In this document: piece after piece, positions 44,793 through 56,647 of the stretch | Position numbering within the stretch: position 1 is the stretch's first letter | How the letters are laid out: the number at the start of each line of letters is the position of its first letter | Assembly: GCA_021234155.1 (NCBI GenBank) | Contig: JAJEKV010000030.1 | Location: forward strand, 4,262,050 to 4,326,049 | Length of the DNA: 64,000 bases | DNA from: Isoetes taiwanensis | Taxonomy: Eukaryota; Streptophyta; Lycopodiopsida; Isoetales; Isoetaceae | Direction of reading: 5' to 3' | Notes under the pieces: model-generated | What the model saw: the letters and a program-made list of their open reading frames with translations, nothing else | Told to the model about the DNA's origin: nothing | Databases searched by the model: none | Translations under genes and position numbers: made by a program

Positions 44793-47700
44793 GAAGGTAT
44801 TTTATGATCCCGCACCAATGGGTCTATGGGACCATTATAAAAGCGTACAAGCGGATTACTACAGGATTAAAAACCAGCCAGAAGGTTTGAGGAAAACCAT
44901 GTTAGCAATCGGCCTGGCGACAAAGCTGAATAACATACAAAATGCAAAAACACACATATATATATACACTCATGTACCCGCATAGTGCACGATCGTGGCG
45001 GCAGCGGGGAACAAGGTGGAGCCCGAGATCCGGTACCTCCCGAATGTGCGACCCTAGAGCGCATCTTGGCGGTGTGTTCATCGGCAAATGTAGGGGCAAG
45101 TCCGTATACTAAAGGGCGATATCGGCCCGGATCGGCGGCCCTTTGAGCAACTTCTGGAAAGTGTGAGGACTCATCCTCAATGGCACCCGTTTGGCGGTAC
45201 GACAAAGCCTATCTGGCGAGCTCCCCAATCCACCTGCCGTCTGCAATCACGAAGATGGTGGGCTTTTGCAAATGGAGGCAATGAGCTGCTTTTGGTGGGA
45301 AATCACGAGTAGAAACTGCGAACCCACGAACCATCGGGGTTGATGTGCTCCGCTATAATGGGCGTTTTGACCTGCTCTAGGCGTCGGGGTCCCGAGCTTG
45401 CCAAAAAAACAAAGCGTCGGTATTCCCATTTTACGCCCGCGATCGGCCTCACGTGTCCGCATGCATCTACGTTGCTCACCTTGCGTTCCATCTGGCGAAC
45501 CGATCTCTCTTACCCCTCAACATGCCACGGCGTACCCGGGCCATTTCCCTGGCATAAGCCCGGTCGCGAGGAGCGAGCATCCCCATATTAACCTTTTTTG
45601 AAAATGAAGCGATAATGTGTCTATCAAGGGTTGCCATTAGGCGGCAAGAATCGGTTTCTGCCGGCAAGAATCGATAGGGGCCGAAGGTTTCACCCAGTGT
45701 CCATGCCAAAATGCAGCCACGCCTTTTGCTCCCAAGTCATTCAGTGCCAAAGAGATGGCCCAGGGCCCCAAACCTCGACCCCATCTGAGAAGGGCGGGCT
45801 CGACGACGGTGCCCAAAGCAGATGTGGCCCGATGGCCCCAATCATGGAGCTACGCACGGTGGCTGTTGATGCATGGCATAAAAGCCTTCCAGCCGAAAAT
45901 TTTGCCACCCGCCAAAGCGGATGGGCGTCTCCCAAAGCTGGCGGGGAGGAACTCCACCCCTAGGTACTTGTAGGTTGGGTGTGACCTCCGCAGTACATCC
46001 CGATATGTGAGTCACGGGGCGTGGGGTGGCGTGAAGGATATGAGAACCACCACAGTCTTGGCGGTTCAGCGCTTATGCGTAGCGGCGAGGATTGTCTAGG
46101 GCATCGGATGGGACTACATAGCCTGCGGGGTGTGGGCGGAAAGGTCAACATCGTCGCATAAAGATGGTTTGGCGACGACACGGTCTACTACAAAAGCGTA
46201 TGCCATCCCTCCATGCTTTCGATAAGCGGAGCTCTAAGGTCAATGTAAGGCGAAAAGTGTTGGTGAAGAGGCGACCTGCAGGGCAGCGATACCTGCGAGG
46301 CGAATGGCGTCGGTGCATCTGCCAAAACAACTCTCATCGACTTTGTATATGGCATTCTCCGGTAGCGGCAGCCGGTTATTGCCAGTCTGGCCCATAGCTT
46401 TCAGGGGGACCGTGTCCGAGAAGCCGTGAAGTCCACAAAGCGGCAATACAAGTCTGCCCGATGGTTTCGGTGTCTTCAATCGATGCGGGTGTAAAGATAT
46501 AGTCAACGTTGGTGGCGGGGTCTAAACTTTGCTTGTGTGAGGGCTTCGCCATCTGCGCCTCTGCCGGTCGGGTCAGCTGGCTCTCAAGAATGCCGATAGC
46601 GGTTTGGAAAATACTGAGCCCGACCATGATGATCCGGTAATTGGCGGACAATGTGGGTTGCAGCGTGAATGGGGACAACCACGCTTATGGTCCATTGTCG
46701 GGGAAACCTTCACAATGCTCACGGTGAACAAGGTAGTGAGGATGCGGCACCGGTACGCCTTTGCCCATTTGAATAACTTCGGCACGCATACCATCGGTGG
46801 AGTTGCCTTCCATTAGCTAGCCATTCGCGAATCCTCCACAACATCCTCCTCGCGAGAATCAATGGGGGCCCATCACGTAGGGGGCATGGGCGTCTGTGGC
46901 CACTGAGTGGAGTCTTGCAAATCTTGTACCTGCTCCCAACTCCCCGGGTGTGATGTCCTTTGTAGAGGCACGCTGGCCTTCCCGACCTCTTAAGCCAAAG
47001 GTTAGAGGATGAGTGTCGGCCCGGTAGAACATCTCCCCACTGGTGCCCTAGCAAATGCCCGGCGCTGTCTCCTTAGGATGGGCGTGATCGCGTGTGGTTA
47101 CAAAGCGGTGCACGGATCGAGAGCATTGATGGAGCTGGCTTTGCGTTCTTTACACTCGCATCAAACCACGGTTCTGTGAGAAAGGTTCTTGTCCACGGCG
47201 GCGGCGGCGGGGTTACGCCAAAAACACTGTCATTCGTATCGTAATAGCTTTCAGTCAATACTGGCGCTCTGTAGCTCCCTGAGTAGTAGGCGGCATTCTT
47301 TAGCGGCGAGGCATCCATGAAGCATCTCGGTGTAGTCCTGCACGCTCATAATCGGTCGCAGGCGAGGATGGCCGGCGGCATAGTGGGGGTTAAAGACTTG
47401 CCAAGCCATGTCCAAATAAAGTGGGGAGGTGATCACGAGTCAACCTCCTCATCGCATCGTCGGTGCCCACCGAAGCTTGGCCCGATGAGATGCATATCTT
47501 TAGCATAATTCTGAAGCACATAGTCTACCACACTAAGACCCTCCCCACGATTGTCACAATGCGAGGTGCACTTGTGAAGCGGGCCATTGTGACGAGGCCA
47601 TTGCAAATTATCAAGTCAAAAATAGCGCATAGCGGAGAACAGCTGATGCATAAAAGCAAGTGACATGGGCTGTCATCCGTGATGCTTCGTGGCCAGGTTG

Positions 47701-49320
47701 CCTCTCTGTAGGCGTAGGCTGCTTGGACATCGTGGCCAGCCCGAGGAGGTCAAGTCTCATGGGCTGCTACTCACTGTCAAACATTGAAATCCCCAAGAAG
47801 GATGACCCTACCCAAAGCTTGTCTTTGTTGTATGTCATCATATAGATCGACATAAGGGTCCATCCTATCGCATCCAGTGGGCTTGCGATAGAAGGTGCTC
47901 TGGCGTGAGGGAAATATGACGATTAAAAGGGGTTGCCAGCGGCGTATGCACCGCGAATACACAAGTGTCGGTTATTATGCATACGTATACGGAGGGTGGC
48001 CAGAGAATGTGCCAAGATTGTCCGTGGTAACAAACAACCACCATGACCCCTACGTCTGTCACGGGCATTGACAGCCGAAAAAATGTTGGTAACGGCGAAT
48101 CCGGGTAGTCATTGCTGACATGCTCCATATCTCCATGAAGATGAGATCCATATCGGCTGCCCTGAGTTGAGATTGTCCCCTTCTGCCAAAGGGAAGCCTA
48201 GAGCAATTCCATGAGACCACCCAGAAGGCACAATTCCCTGTTGTCAGCCCGGCGGTGGTATCTGCGACTGAGTGTGGTGGAGGGCGAAGGGCGGCGAAGC
48301 GAGAAGTAGATGGAGGGAGGCATGTGGGCGAGGGCGTGGGTCGGAGGGAAGAAGGCGTGAGCCGGAGAAGGGACCGTGGTAGGAGAAGCAGAAGGGCCAC
48401 GTCACAAGGCGATTGGGGCCGCGAAGTGCAAAGAAGATGCTTGGCGGGAAAATGTGCATCACGCCCGAACCAATCCTGCGCACCCAGCGTGGCGGCTGGA
48501 TGTCTGACCACGACAAGCTCGTAATGCGTGCCTCTGTTGTGCGGGTGTGAGGTTCGGTCCGCGTCTGAGGGCGTCCCCTTGACATCTTGCCACGATGCAA
48601 TATGGCATCAGCACTGCAGCGTCACTTAGCCATGAATATGACAATGCGGTTACGACCGGCCGGAAGCCCATGTGAGGCTGCTTTCGAAGCTGAAGCCCCC
48701 GAGGGAATGTCATCCCGTCGAGAATGTGTGTGTTGGGATGTTGTGAGACTCCCCCTCCCCTCACGGCATGCCTCGGACTACCGAGTTTGTGGCCTCTCCG
48801 TCTGCTCACGGAGTTCTGCGGCACAAGGGTCAAAAGGTGGGCGGGCGGGGGCATCTTTGGGGAGTGAGTAGTGGTGGTGGTGGGATGGCGTGGGGTGGCT
48901 TGAGTCGCGGGGAGCCGGTCGTGGTCACAGCTCACCGTCTTGGTACGTACATCTTGGGGGTTCGCGGGGGGTAGTGATGCGAGGCATCCTGGCCCTATGA
49001 AGTCGGGGAGGTCGGCTCTTCACGGGGCCTTCTGTTTGCTTGGCCATCTCATGCCTGCTTCTTTGCGGCTGACTATGAACCTCGGTAGGAGACCACAGCC
49101 TGTCTATGGATGGCTGCCCACCCCCACGGGCTCAGGGCTCACAGTAAGCGGCGTGCTTTCGAGGCAACTTACCGCAGTCAGTTTGGAAGCTTCTTCTTTG
49201 AAAGAACCAACGGCAGGAGAAATGAGAGTTGAAAGACCACCCAACGAGGTAATCTTATCATATATTAGGAATGCTATGGTTCTCTTCTTATAGAGAAGAG
49301 AACCATCATTCTGGGAAAAG
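44793..49320 (-). mobile_element. LINE B, decayed copy of LINE A
   Basis: It carries the same domains in the same order: endonuclease (FWVVSWNCSRLPFG and LIFMEIWSMSA near 48,180; LGRVILLGDFNV near 47,785), reverse transcriptase (SKPLSAFLRAS, ILTTLF near 46,740; the Y-A-D-D region near 46,150 with the same one-base gap) and C-terminal GAIEDES near 45,170. It is more fragmented than LINE A. Plus-strand frames over this region are antisense shadows. Confidence 0.75.
49276..49306. repeat. Hairpin at the LINE B 5' end
   Basis: ATGGTTCTCTTCT (49,276-49,288) pairs perfectly with AGAAGAGAACCAT (49,294-49,306) around a 5-nt loop. LINE A lacks five bases of the right arm and has only a 9-bp stem. Confidence 0.8.
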
Positions 49321-49992
49321 GGACGCCTGTTTTGGGTTTATGCCATTTTGGGCGTCAGATCTATCTATGGCCTGAGCCTTCTATGGCACAGGCTTTCTTT
49401 GGCTCTGTCTACTATATATCCATGTTGTCTGCTAGCATTCCTCATCGGCATTTCCTCTGAGCTGAATTCTGTTTACTTGTCATTCTTTCTCTTTTGCCTC
49501 TACAAGTTTCAATTTGTTTCATTTCATGCTTAGTCTTCTGCCATCTACCACTACAAATCAATTTTGCTTCTCCGTTGCCAGGTATGATTCAAGTTTGTGT
49601 GGTTATGGTTTTCCCGGCATATAGTTCAAGTTTTCAAAAGCGCTGATGGTTTGTTTGCCGTGGCTTTGAATCGTCTTATTCCCTTAGAGGATCTAATGTC
49701 ATGGGCTTGGTATTTGGTGGTCTTTAGTCTTAGAATTTGTTATTCTTTTTCCGTTCTTGGATTTGTGTGTAGGATTTAGATCTATCATTGCGTGGTTGGG
49801 CACATCGATTTATGTAGCCAGGCCATTTGCCAAAAGCTAGGTTCTTCTCAGAAGCAAGTTTTTGTCAGTGGCATAGAGGCAGGTTTTTTTTTTTTTTGTC
49901 GGTGGCATCATCCTCAAACCAAGCTTGTTTCACAAAAGTTTGAATCGATCGTCGAATTCCCTTTTTCTTCCCGCTTATTGCTTGTGTGTGTT

Positions 49993-50013
49993 GTTAACCA
50001 CCTAGTGGTTAAC
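49993..50013. repeat. Short palindrome GTTAACCAC-CTA-GTGGTTAAC
   Basis: Nine-bp perfect arms with a 3-nt loop; the copy 1 version near 43,055 has two extra bases in the loop. Confidence 0.8.
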
Positions 50014-50344
50014 ATTGTGCATGCACATATTAGGTGCATGCACATGTTAGGTGTCAGTGGTGGCAGACTGACACTTGGCATGATTAGGTTAACATAAGTG
50101 TAGGGATTAGATTTAGTTAGATGTACGGCTCAGATTTGCGGTCTACACTATATTAGACCGGAGCCTCTTCATTTGTACGCAGGTTTCATCTCAAATTTGG
50201 AGAGCCTCATTAGCTCACGTTCATTCACTCCATTCTTTGTACATATTTCTTCCCCTTGTTCTTGTTTTGTGATCATGAGCATGGCAGCCTTGTAGCATCC
50301 GGCAGTCATGGACTGCTGCTGCAGGGTGCATGCCAAGAATCCAA

Positions 50345-50815
50345 ACATGTGTTTTCTCGAGGTTTCTTTGGCAGGTCAAGGGAAAGCTACAGGAAAGCTT
50401 CAGAAGCAGTTTTTGATTGGACGATTTTGAACGGGCTTGATCTGGTATGTGTTTGTAACTTCTGGAAAGATTTTGCCCTACAAGAGTATAAATCTGATAT
50501 CTCTGACATGCCTTTGTCTCCACAATTTGCCTTTGGAATCTGTTTATGCTTTTCGGCCCAATGGTAGGTTGGATCCATGATTTCTTTTTTAATTCTTCAA
50601 TTTCGTGAAATCATCAGCCCTATGAAGTCGGTTTTAGCCCAGGACGCATTTCCATGGCCGACCCAAATTTGCTAAGCCTAAGATGGATTTCTGTGGCTAT
50701 GGCACAGACCGCCGTGTAACTATAATTTTCGTTCAAGGGATATAGGGTCCTGCTATCCCATCGGATCTAAATATATCCTTTATTTGGTTTTTTCTTTTTT
50801 TAATATTGATACATG
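50345..50815. other. No gene recognised
   Basis: A plus frame at 50,256-50,567 starts inside the duplication and continues with SRGFFGRSRESYRKASEAVF, which has no known domain. The rest is AT-rich. Confidence 0.35.
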
Positions 50816-50819
50816 GTCT

Positions 50820-51060
50820 TAGGTTGTAGCTGGGTTACGTGGCTTTTCTACCTCCGATTGTAGGTTTGATTCTCACCATTGCCATGAACTCTTCTCCTGC
50901 ATTCACATGCATTAAACTTCCTTATGTTCCTCATGTGTTCTCCATGAATCTTCTTTATGTTCCTTAAGTGTTCTCCATGAATATTACAGCTTTCACAAAC
51001 TCCTTTTCTTGCATTCACACGTGACAAGCTTCTTGTTCCCCGAATTTTCTCCATTGATAA
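50820..51060 (+). mobile_element. Possible tRNA-derived SINE
   Basis: GTTGTAGCTGGGTTACGTGG near 50,823 and GTAGGTTTGATTCTCACC near 50,860 resemble A and B boxes. Downstream, about 32-bp phrases ending in GTGTTCTCCATGAAT are repeated near 50,935 and 50,970. Ends and target duplication are not visible. Confidence 0.4.
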
Positions 51061-51290
51061 TGCATCTGCTCTTACCCGTTTTGTCAAATCTCTTCCTGAG
51101 ATCCCTAGGTCACGTGAACAGATGGTTGGCTGATTTTTGACAATATGTTGTATGTGCATGTTTGGAAGCAGGGGCTCACAACCTACAGGTTTCATATAGG
51201 GTTCGGCTTGGGTTCGAAACCTACAACGGTAATGTTTATTGATTTTATGAGAGATTAGATATATCCATTTCATCTCTATTTTTTTCCCAG

Positions 51291-51746
51291 TTATTCCATT
51301 CCTTGGGTTTCTGCATTCTTTGAATTTCGACATCAAAGATGAGACGGCGTACGATAAGCAATTTCCAGGACAGAAGCCATGGGGGCACATGATTAATGTG
51401 TTGAATCTCACTATTCAGGTCACAAATCCACACTTAGGCATGTTCACCTTTTACAGATATGATAAAAGAAGGAAACTGCCTTTTAAAGTGAATAAGTTCA
51501 TTAAGGCATCTGGTTGCAGACTCTATGAACAAGCAAGTAAGGTCATCATATCCCAAATATTACCATATACATGCACACTTCTCCCCTATTACAGCTGCTA
51601 CAGACATCCAAGGTTTAATTATGGCATTTTGTGAAAATGGCTTCAACAAAAAGGATATCGTACGGATTGTATTCAACACTTTGAAGAAGAACACTTTGCC
51701 TAGCTTACCTTATGATATTGGACACATGACAAGAACCATCGACCAA
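51291..51746 (+). CDS. Unrecognised gene, two exons of a spliced frame
   Basis: After the acceptor TTTTTTCCCAG near 51,290 one frame reads LNFDIKDETAYDKQFPGQKP, WGHMINVLNLTIQ and KRRKLPFKVNKFIKASGC to LYEQA. A donor GTAAGG near 51,539 and an acceptor CCCTATTACAG near 51,594 keep the phase and lead into TDIQGLIMAFCENGFNKKDI and PSLPYDIGHMTRTIDQLM, which ends at a strong GTGAGT donor near 51,752. The family is unknown. The next exon was not assigned with confidence; the two exons near 52.1-52.6 kb may belong to the same gene. No start codon was identified, so the 5' end is open. Confidence 0.35.
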
Positions 51747-52112
51747 TTAATGTGAGTAATTTAATTTAAGTTTGCTTTTTTTAATTATTTAAGAGTGGGA
51801 CCGCTGTGTTACAGTAGGGTCCTACTCTCCCTGCTGTAACTATTCTTCTCGAAATTGGATACGAGGCACCCACCTAAACTACGGCAGGAGGGAAGCTTTT
51901 TTTCTTATGAACATCAAGATGGTACAACTAGATTTCTAACTAACAGAGATAATACTTGGGTTTTCACTCGACACTGATTGCCAAGTTTCACTAAGATGTT
52001 TTTACATGACCAAAAGACCTTTGGGAATTGTTTTTTTAGAATATTTCAAAACCTTTTTTTCGACCTAGGGTTTGTTCCATGACGTTTTTTCCAGGGCGTA
52101 CCAAAACTAACG

Positions 52113-52490
52113 ATGGCGGTAGCCAGGCTTGGCCAGATGGAGTTTCGGCTGAGTTGGGAATACCTTGCATGTCAAGTACAACTTTTGTGGTATTTATACA
52201 AGTGGGGACCCGGTATTGGACTCCTTTTTCTTTTCCTTCTTATTTATTCTTGCTTCCGGAATGGGGCCTTGAAGTCGTTTTGCCATCGGATGGGTAGAAA
52301 GAAGGGAGGTTTTAACAAGAATACTATCAGAAAGATGGAAGAAGAGAGGCAAAATTTTGCCAAAAGAAAAAAAATCTATGATTTTCATCGGTCTGCCAAG
52401 ACCAAAGCTCCGAATCCTACTGAAGAAAACAAGGATGAAAATGAGAACGTGGAAGTTCTTGGATGTACATCTCCAGGTGCAACATACTGA
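52113..52490 (+). CDS. Unrecognised exon or small gene, Lys/Glu-rich
   Basis: A 125-codon frame has a hydrophobic segment (QVQLLWYLYKWGPGIGLLFL then FLLIYSCF) followed by a basic, charged part (RKKGGFNKNTIRKMEEERQN, FAKRKKIYDFHRSAKTK) and an acidic tail (EENKDENENVEVLG). No family is recognised. CTCCAG at 52,476 could serve as an acceptor for the following exon, in which case the true reading continues in another frame as VQHTEIRINPRVG. It lies just upstream of the tandem exon duplication. Confidence 0.3.
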   Translation: MAVARLGQMEFRLSWEYLACQVQLLWYLYKWGPGIGLLFLFLLIYSCFRNGALKSFCHRMGRKKGGFNKNTIRKMEEERQNFAKRKKIYDFHRSAKTKAPNPTEENKDENENVEVLGCTSPGATY

Positions 52491-53490
52491 AATTAGGATT
52501 AATCCTAGAGTTGGGGATACTGCTGACAAGCTGCAACAAAAGGACAAACATATTACACAAAACAAGCTGGATAGTGGTTGTAAGACCAACAATGCAAATC
52601 AGGTTTGATACATTATTAATTTAGTTGATTCTACTTACTTGGATCTTAGATCTGCTAAAGCACGTGATATTTTCGAAATTTTAGAATAGATCTGAAGAGT
52701 TTACAAGTTCTGTGCTTAAATTAGACTCACTGCTTCTCTTTATTGAAAGTTAATATGTAACTCATAAGTTTATAAACTGGTTTTCTACTTTACATAGATC
52801 TGAGGCTTAGTTCAACATATCCGTTGCTGGTAAACCTTAATTCTGTAAAGCATGGTGGTTGTTGGTTGGGCGAAGGTTTTGTATAAATAGCATAAAGATC
52901 TGATGGAATATTGTAAAGCTAACTTGGTGAATGCTGCTACACACATATGGGAACCCATAGATAACTTAGATTTAGTTTTTTCATAACTAGGATTAAGAAT
53001 GACATGTTATAGATCTGAGTTCACTACTTGATTAAAACGACTAAGGTTGAAATACTTTGTTGATTTCATAAACATATACTAACGTCTATTTAACATTTAT
53101 TTATATGTAAAGGACAATTCGGTGAAAGATAATGTGTTGAGTAACTCCATAGCTTACCTGTGGTAGCTTAGGCATTTACCCTTCCAAGGCTAATTGCTTA
53201 TGGTTTTATTGCAGATAACCGGAGTTCCTCCTCCAGATTTCTTCTTTTATTAGTTCATGAAAGCTATTTTTTCCACAAATTATATTCTGAAAATGGTGAT
53301 CCCTAAACAGTATTTGCAGTTTATGAAGGATGCATAAAAACAATATGTGGTTTTGGTTTAAGTTTAAGATAATATGTTGTTCCAGGCAATGTAGTCTATA
53401 AGCATATTTTTTCTACTGATTTGTTTTCGGAACTGTTGCTACTTGGGATATATTATGTTGTTTTTTGTCTTATTACATATTGGTTCTTGC
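52484..53490 (+). repeat. Tandem duplication of a two-exon segment, unit 1
   Basis: Unit 1 and unit 2 (53,491-54,449) are offset by 1,007 bp at the left end and match along almost their whole length, with short deletions in unit 2 (for example after GATCTGAAGA near 53,703). Each unit holds one exon-like segment ending CAAATCAG-gtttga (52,602; 53,609) and one starting after TTATTGCAG (53,215; 54,197). Confidence 0.9.
53215..53253 (+). CDS. Terminal exon, unit 1 (ITGVPPPDFFFY-stop)
   Basis: TTTATTGCAG precedes ATAACCGGAGTTCCTCC. Joined in phase 0 to the exon ending NNANQ at 52,602 it gives NNANQ-ITGVPPPDFFFY and a stop. The family is unknown. Confidence 0.4.
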   Translation: MTGVPPPDFFFY

Positions 53491-54449
53491 ATACTGAAAT
53501 TAGGATTAATCCTAGAGCTGGGGATACTGCTGACAAGCTGCAACAAAAGGACAAACATATTACACAAAACAAGCTGGATAGTGGTTGTAAGACCAACAAT
53601 GCAAATCAGGTTTGATACATTATTAATTTAGTTGATTCTACTTACTTGGATCTTAGATCTGCTAAAGCACGTGATATTTTCGAAATTTTAGAATAGATCT
53701 GAAGAAGACTCACTGCCGCTCTTTATTGAAATTAATATGTAATTCATAATTTTATAAACTGGTTTTCTACTTTACATAGATCTGAGGCTTAGTTCAACAT
53801 ATCCTTTACTGGTAAACCTTAATTTTGTAAAGCATGGTGGTTGCTGTTTGGGCGAAGGTTTTGTATAAACAACATAAAAATCTGATGGAATATTGTAAAG
53901 CTAACTTGGTGAATGCTGCTACACACATATGTGAACCCATAGATAACTTAGACTTTGTTTTTTCATAACTGGGATTGAGAATGACATGTTATGGATCTGA
54001 GTTCACTACTTGATTAAAACGACTAAGGTTGAAATACTTTGTTGATTTCATAAGCATACACTAACGTCTATCTAACATTTATTTATGTGTAAAGGACAAT
54101 TTGGTGAAAGGCAATGTGTTGAGTAACTCCATAGCTTACCTGTGGTAGCTTAGGCATTTACCCTTCCAAGGCTACTTGCTTATGGTTTTATTGCAGGAGG
54201 TAACCGGAGTTCCTCCTCCAGATTTCTTCTTTTATTAGTTCATGGGAGCTATTTTTTCCACAAATTATATTCTGAAAATGGTGATCTCTAAACAGTATTT
54301 GCAGTTTATGAAGGATGCATAAAAACAATATGTGGTTTTGGTTTAAGTTTAAGATAATATGTTGTTCCAGACAATGCAGTCTATAAGCATTTTTGGAACT
54401 GCTGTTACTTGGGATATATTATGTTGTTTTTGTCTTATTACATATTAGG
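53491..54449 (+). repeat. Tandem duplication of a two-exon segment, unit 2
   Basis: Second copy of unit 1. Exon-like segment 53,491-53,609 (EIRINPRAGDTADKLQQKDK and KHITQNKLDSGCKTNNANQ) and terminal exon 54,197-54,238 are present. Unit 2 ends at TATTACATATT near 54,446. Confidence 0.9.
54197..54238 (+). CDS. Terminal exon, unit 2 (EVTGVPPPDFFFY-stop)
   Basis: TTTATTGCAG precedes GAGGTAACCGGAGTTCC, giving one residue more than unit 1 (EVTG instead of ITG). Phase 0 is kept with the exon ending at 53,609. Both units therefore keep splice sites and reading frame. Confidence 0.4.
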   Translation, partial: EVTGVPPPDFFFY

Positions 54450-56138
54450 TTTTGGAAATACTATATATACTCCATCATATTTTGAAATAATTCAAGGGCT
54501 TGATACTTTTCTGTTTCAAAGACTATAAATTTTTCTTGTTGACTCAAATCTTGGCCTGGAAAAAGGTTTGCACCTGTCTTTTTTCTAGGATTGCTAATTG
54601 GGTCTTTAAGTCCTTTTGGGATGGTAAGACAAAAGTCTTAAATACCTGGGGTATTTTAAGACTTAAGGCATTTTTTTTTTTAGTTTTGATTTTGAGTGTA
54701 AATAATTTAGTTCCTTTTCATATTTAAAAATTTCAAATTTTATGGGTCATTTCGGCCATTTAGCATATTTAAGATATTTGGAATTTTTTTATTGGGTTAA
54801 GTACGTACTATACGTAGTTTTCAGATCAATACGTTAAGTACGCATTAAACAAAACGATTGGAAATTTGGCAAAGTAACATTAAGGTATAGTACGTACGGT
54901 ACCATACATGAGGTACTATATGTGCCCAGAGGTAAAATACGCGTACGTAAACAACACTGTCTAGCTTTATGATTCCCATCGCTCCACGACCATTTTTCCC
55001 TGAAGTTCATGACAAAACAATATTTGATCTAGTCTCCATCTCCAGACCCCCAATATATCTCTGACTCATATATATTAGAATTATACACATCCTTTTACTC
55101 TTCATTAGCATTTTATTTACACAATGCCTCTTCGCTAGAGTTAGTCTATAATCAACTCATGTCTCTGACCATATGCAAAGCAACGTTATCCCAATAATTT
55201 ATTCCTTGTTAGTTAACAATGTAAACAACAAATAAAAGCAAGAAGAAATAATAGAACCAACAAAAAAGCAACGTAGACCTACTTGAGGAAGCTTTAACAT
55301 TTAGTTATGGCATTTGATTCCTCATATTAGAGTCCTCCCAAGACAAATCAGTCTTTCTTAGCTTGAATTTACCCCTTTCGTAATCTCGATCTATCTTCTA
55401 GCCTTATTTTCTAATTTTCGGTAGCTTAGAGCTTCCCTTTGAGCTCTTCAAGCAGTATCCAAGGATAGGAACAACCATTGATTATATAAAAACAACCCTT
55501 GATTCATCAAAATTAGCCCTTTAGTAGCAAATTCAACACGATCCACATGACTTTCCTCATCCTCTTGGTGCTTTTCGAGTTTGCCAGTGCACAACTAACT
55601 CAGATTCTCAACCAGTAATATTTAGTTCAATCCATACCTAATATTGGCAAATTACCCTTTTCCCTTTTACTATTCTATTCTATTCTATTCTTTCACATAT
55701 TCACCAAGCCTTCCTTTAGATGCTTTCAAAGTTATATCACAAGGCATGAGAACCCTAAGATTGATTCACACTAGTCTTTCATCCTTGTGCAACTATAATT
55801 AGGCATGCTACAATCTGATTACAGTCCATCTGCTTGGAAGCTATCCAGTTATGCCACATCTTCTCAAACATATATAGCTATGAAGCCTTTATGAAAGTAT
55901 ACATTATCTTAATTGAATCAGCGAGAATTTCCACTTGACAAAATAGATTGATGCAGTCCAGCGTTGATGCGATCCTTCAGATGCAGTCTTCCAAATGCCT
56001 CCACGGCTCCTTCTTTGCCTTTACGTGCTCTGCAAAGCTCTTGCAAATCCTCCATAGAGGCAAAGCCTTTGCTTATGTACAATCCATCATGTATACATAT
56101 GTACGTACTTAAATATGTATATTGAACCATCAAGTGGT
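54450..56138. other. AT-rich intergenic
   Basis: No recognisable gene. GTAC-rich sequence near 54,800-54,930 and a TATTC run near 55,672-55,690 are the only visible patterns. Confidence 0.4.
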
Positions 56139-56260
56139 CTTACACCTTGCTTAAGAGAGGTGAGTGAACAGGTAACACATGTATTTGTGTATTAATCCGT
56201 TACACCTTGCTTCAGAGAGGTGAGGGAACTGGTAATACATGTATTTGTATACTAGTCTCT
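56139..56260. repeat. Tandem pair, 60-bp unit
   Basis: TTACACCTTGCTT-AGAGAGG then GTGAG-GAAC-GGTAA and ACATGTATTTGT repeat at 56,140 and 56,200. Confidence 0.85.
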
Positions 56261-56547
56261 AAGGACCAACACATCTACTTTAGTATGTGGAATTCATGGT
56301 GGCACAATTTGTTTTTGAGTTGCGAGTTAATATTTAACACACGAAAATCCGACACCCAGCTTGAAAATTGCAAGATTGTATTGCTATAGAGATATTAGTG
56401 CAACGGCTTTGCCATGCAACTGGATTGAATGAACTTCTTATAGTAAGCCCTTATCTATATACTTGAGTGTGTCGGACAATGAGCTGAAGATAGTGATAGT
56501 GGTTGTGATAAAGAGTTTGAATCTTGTGCTCTCAATGAAAGAATAGA

Positions 56548-56600
56548 ATAGAATAGAATATGATTTTATCGTCCACGGAGACCAACTGGCCTATAAGGAA
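56548..56600 (-). mobile_element. LINE/SINE 3' tail fragment with TTCTA microsatellite
   Basis: The minus strand reads GGCCAGTTGGTCTCCGTGGA CGATAAAA and then (TTCTA)n. It matches the end of LINE A (GGTCTCCGTGGACGATAAA at 37,925). It is a tail fragment without a body. Confidence 0.65.
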
Positions 56601-56647
56601 ATCAACAAATGAGAAAAATTACAGTAGAATGGATATAATTTGGTTAC

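Larger units (their letters stand above)
44514..50344 (+). repeat. Direct duplication, copy 2 (contains LINE B)
   Basis: It is the partner of 37,645-43,404 and ends GCATGCCAAGAATCCAAACA before unrelated sequence. AT-rich stretches are nearly identical between the copies (for example around 42,755-42,810 and 49,680-49,735), while GC-rich patches differ by many small indels. Confidence 0.75.

Noticed and set aside
54780-54930. GTAC-rich palindromic stretch as a regulatory element
   Set aside because: No long stem or neighbouring gene supports a function; short GTAC palindromes are expected by chance in such composition.
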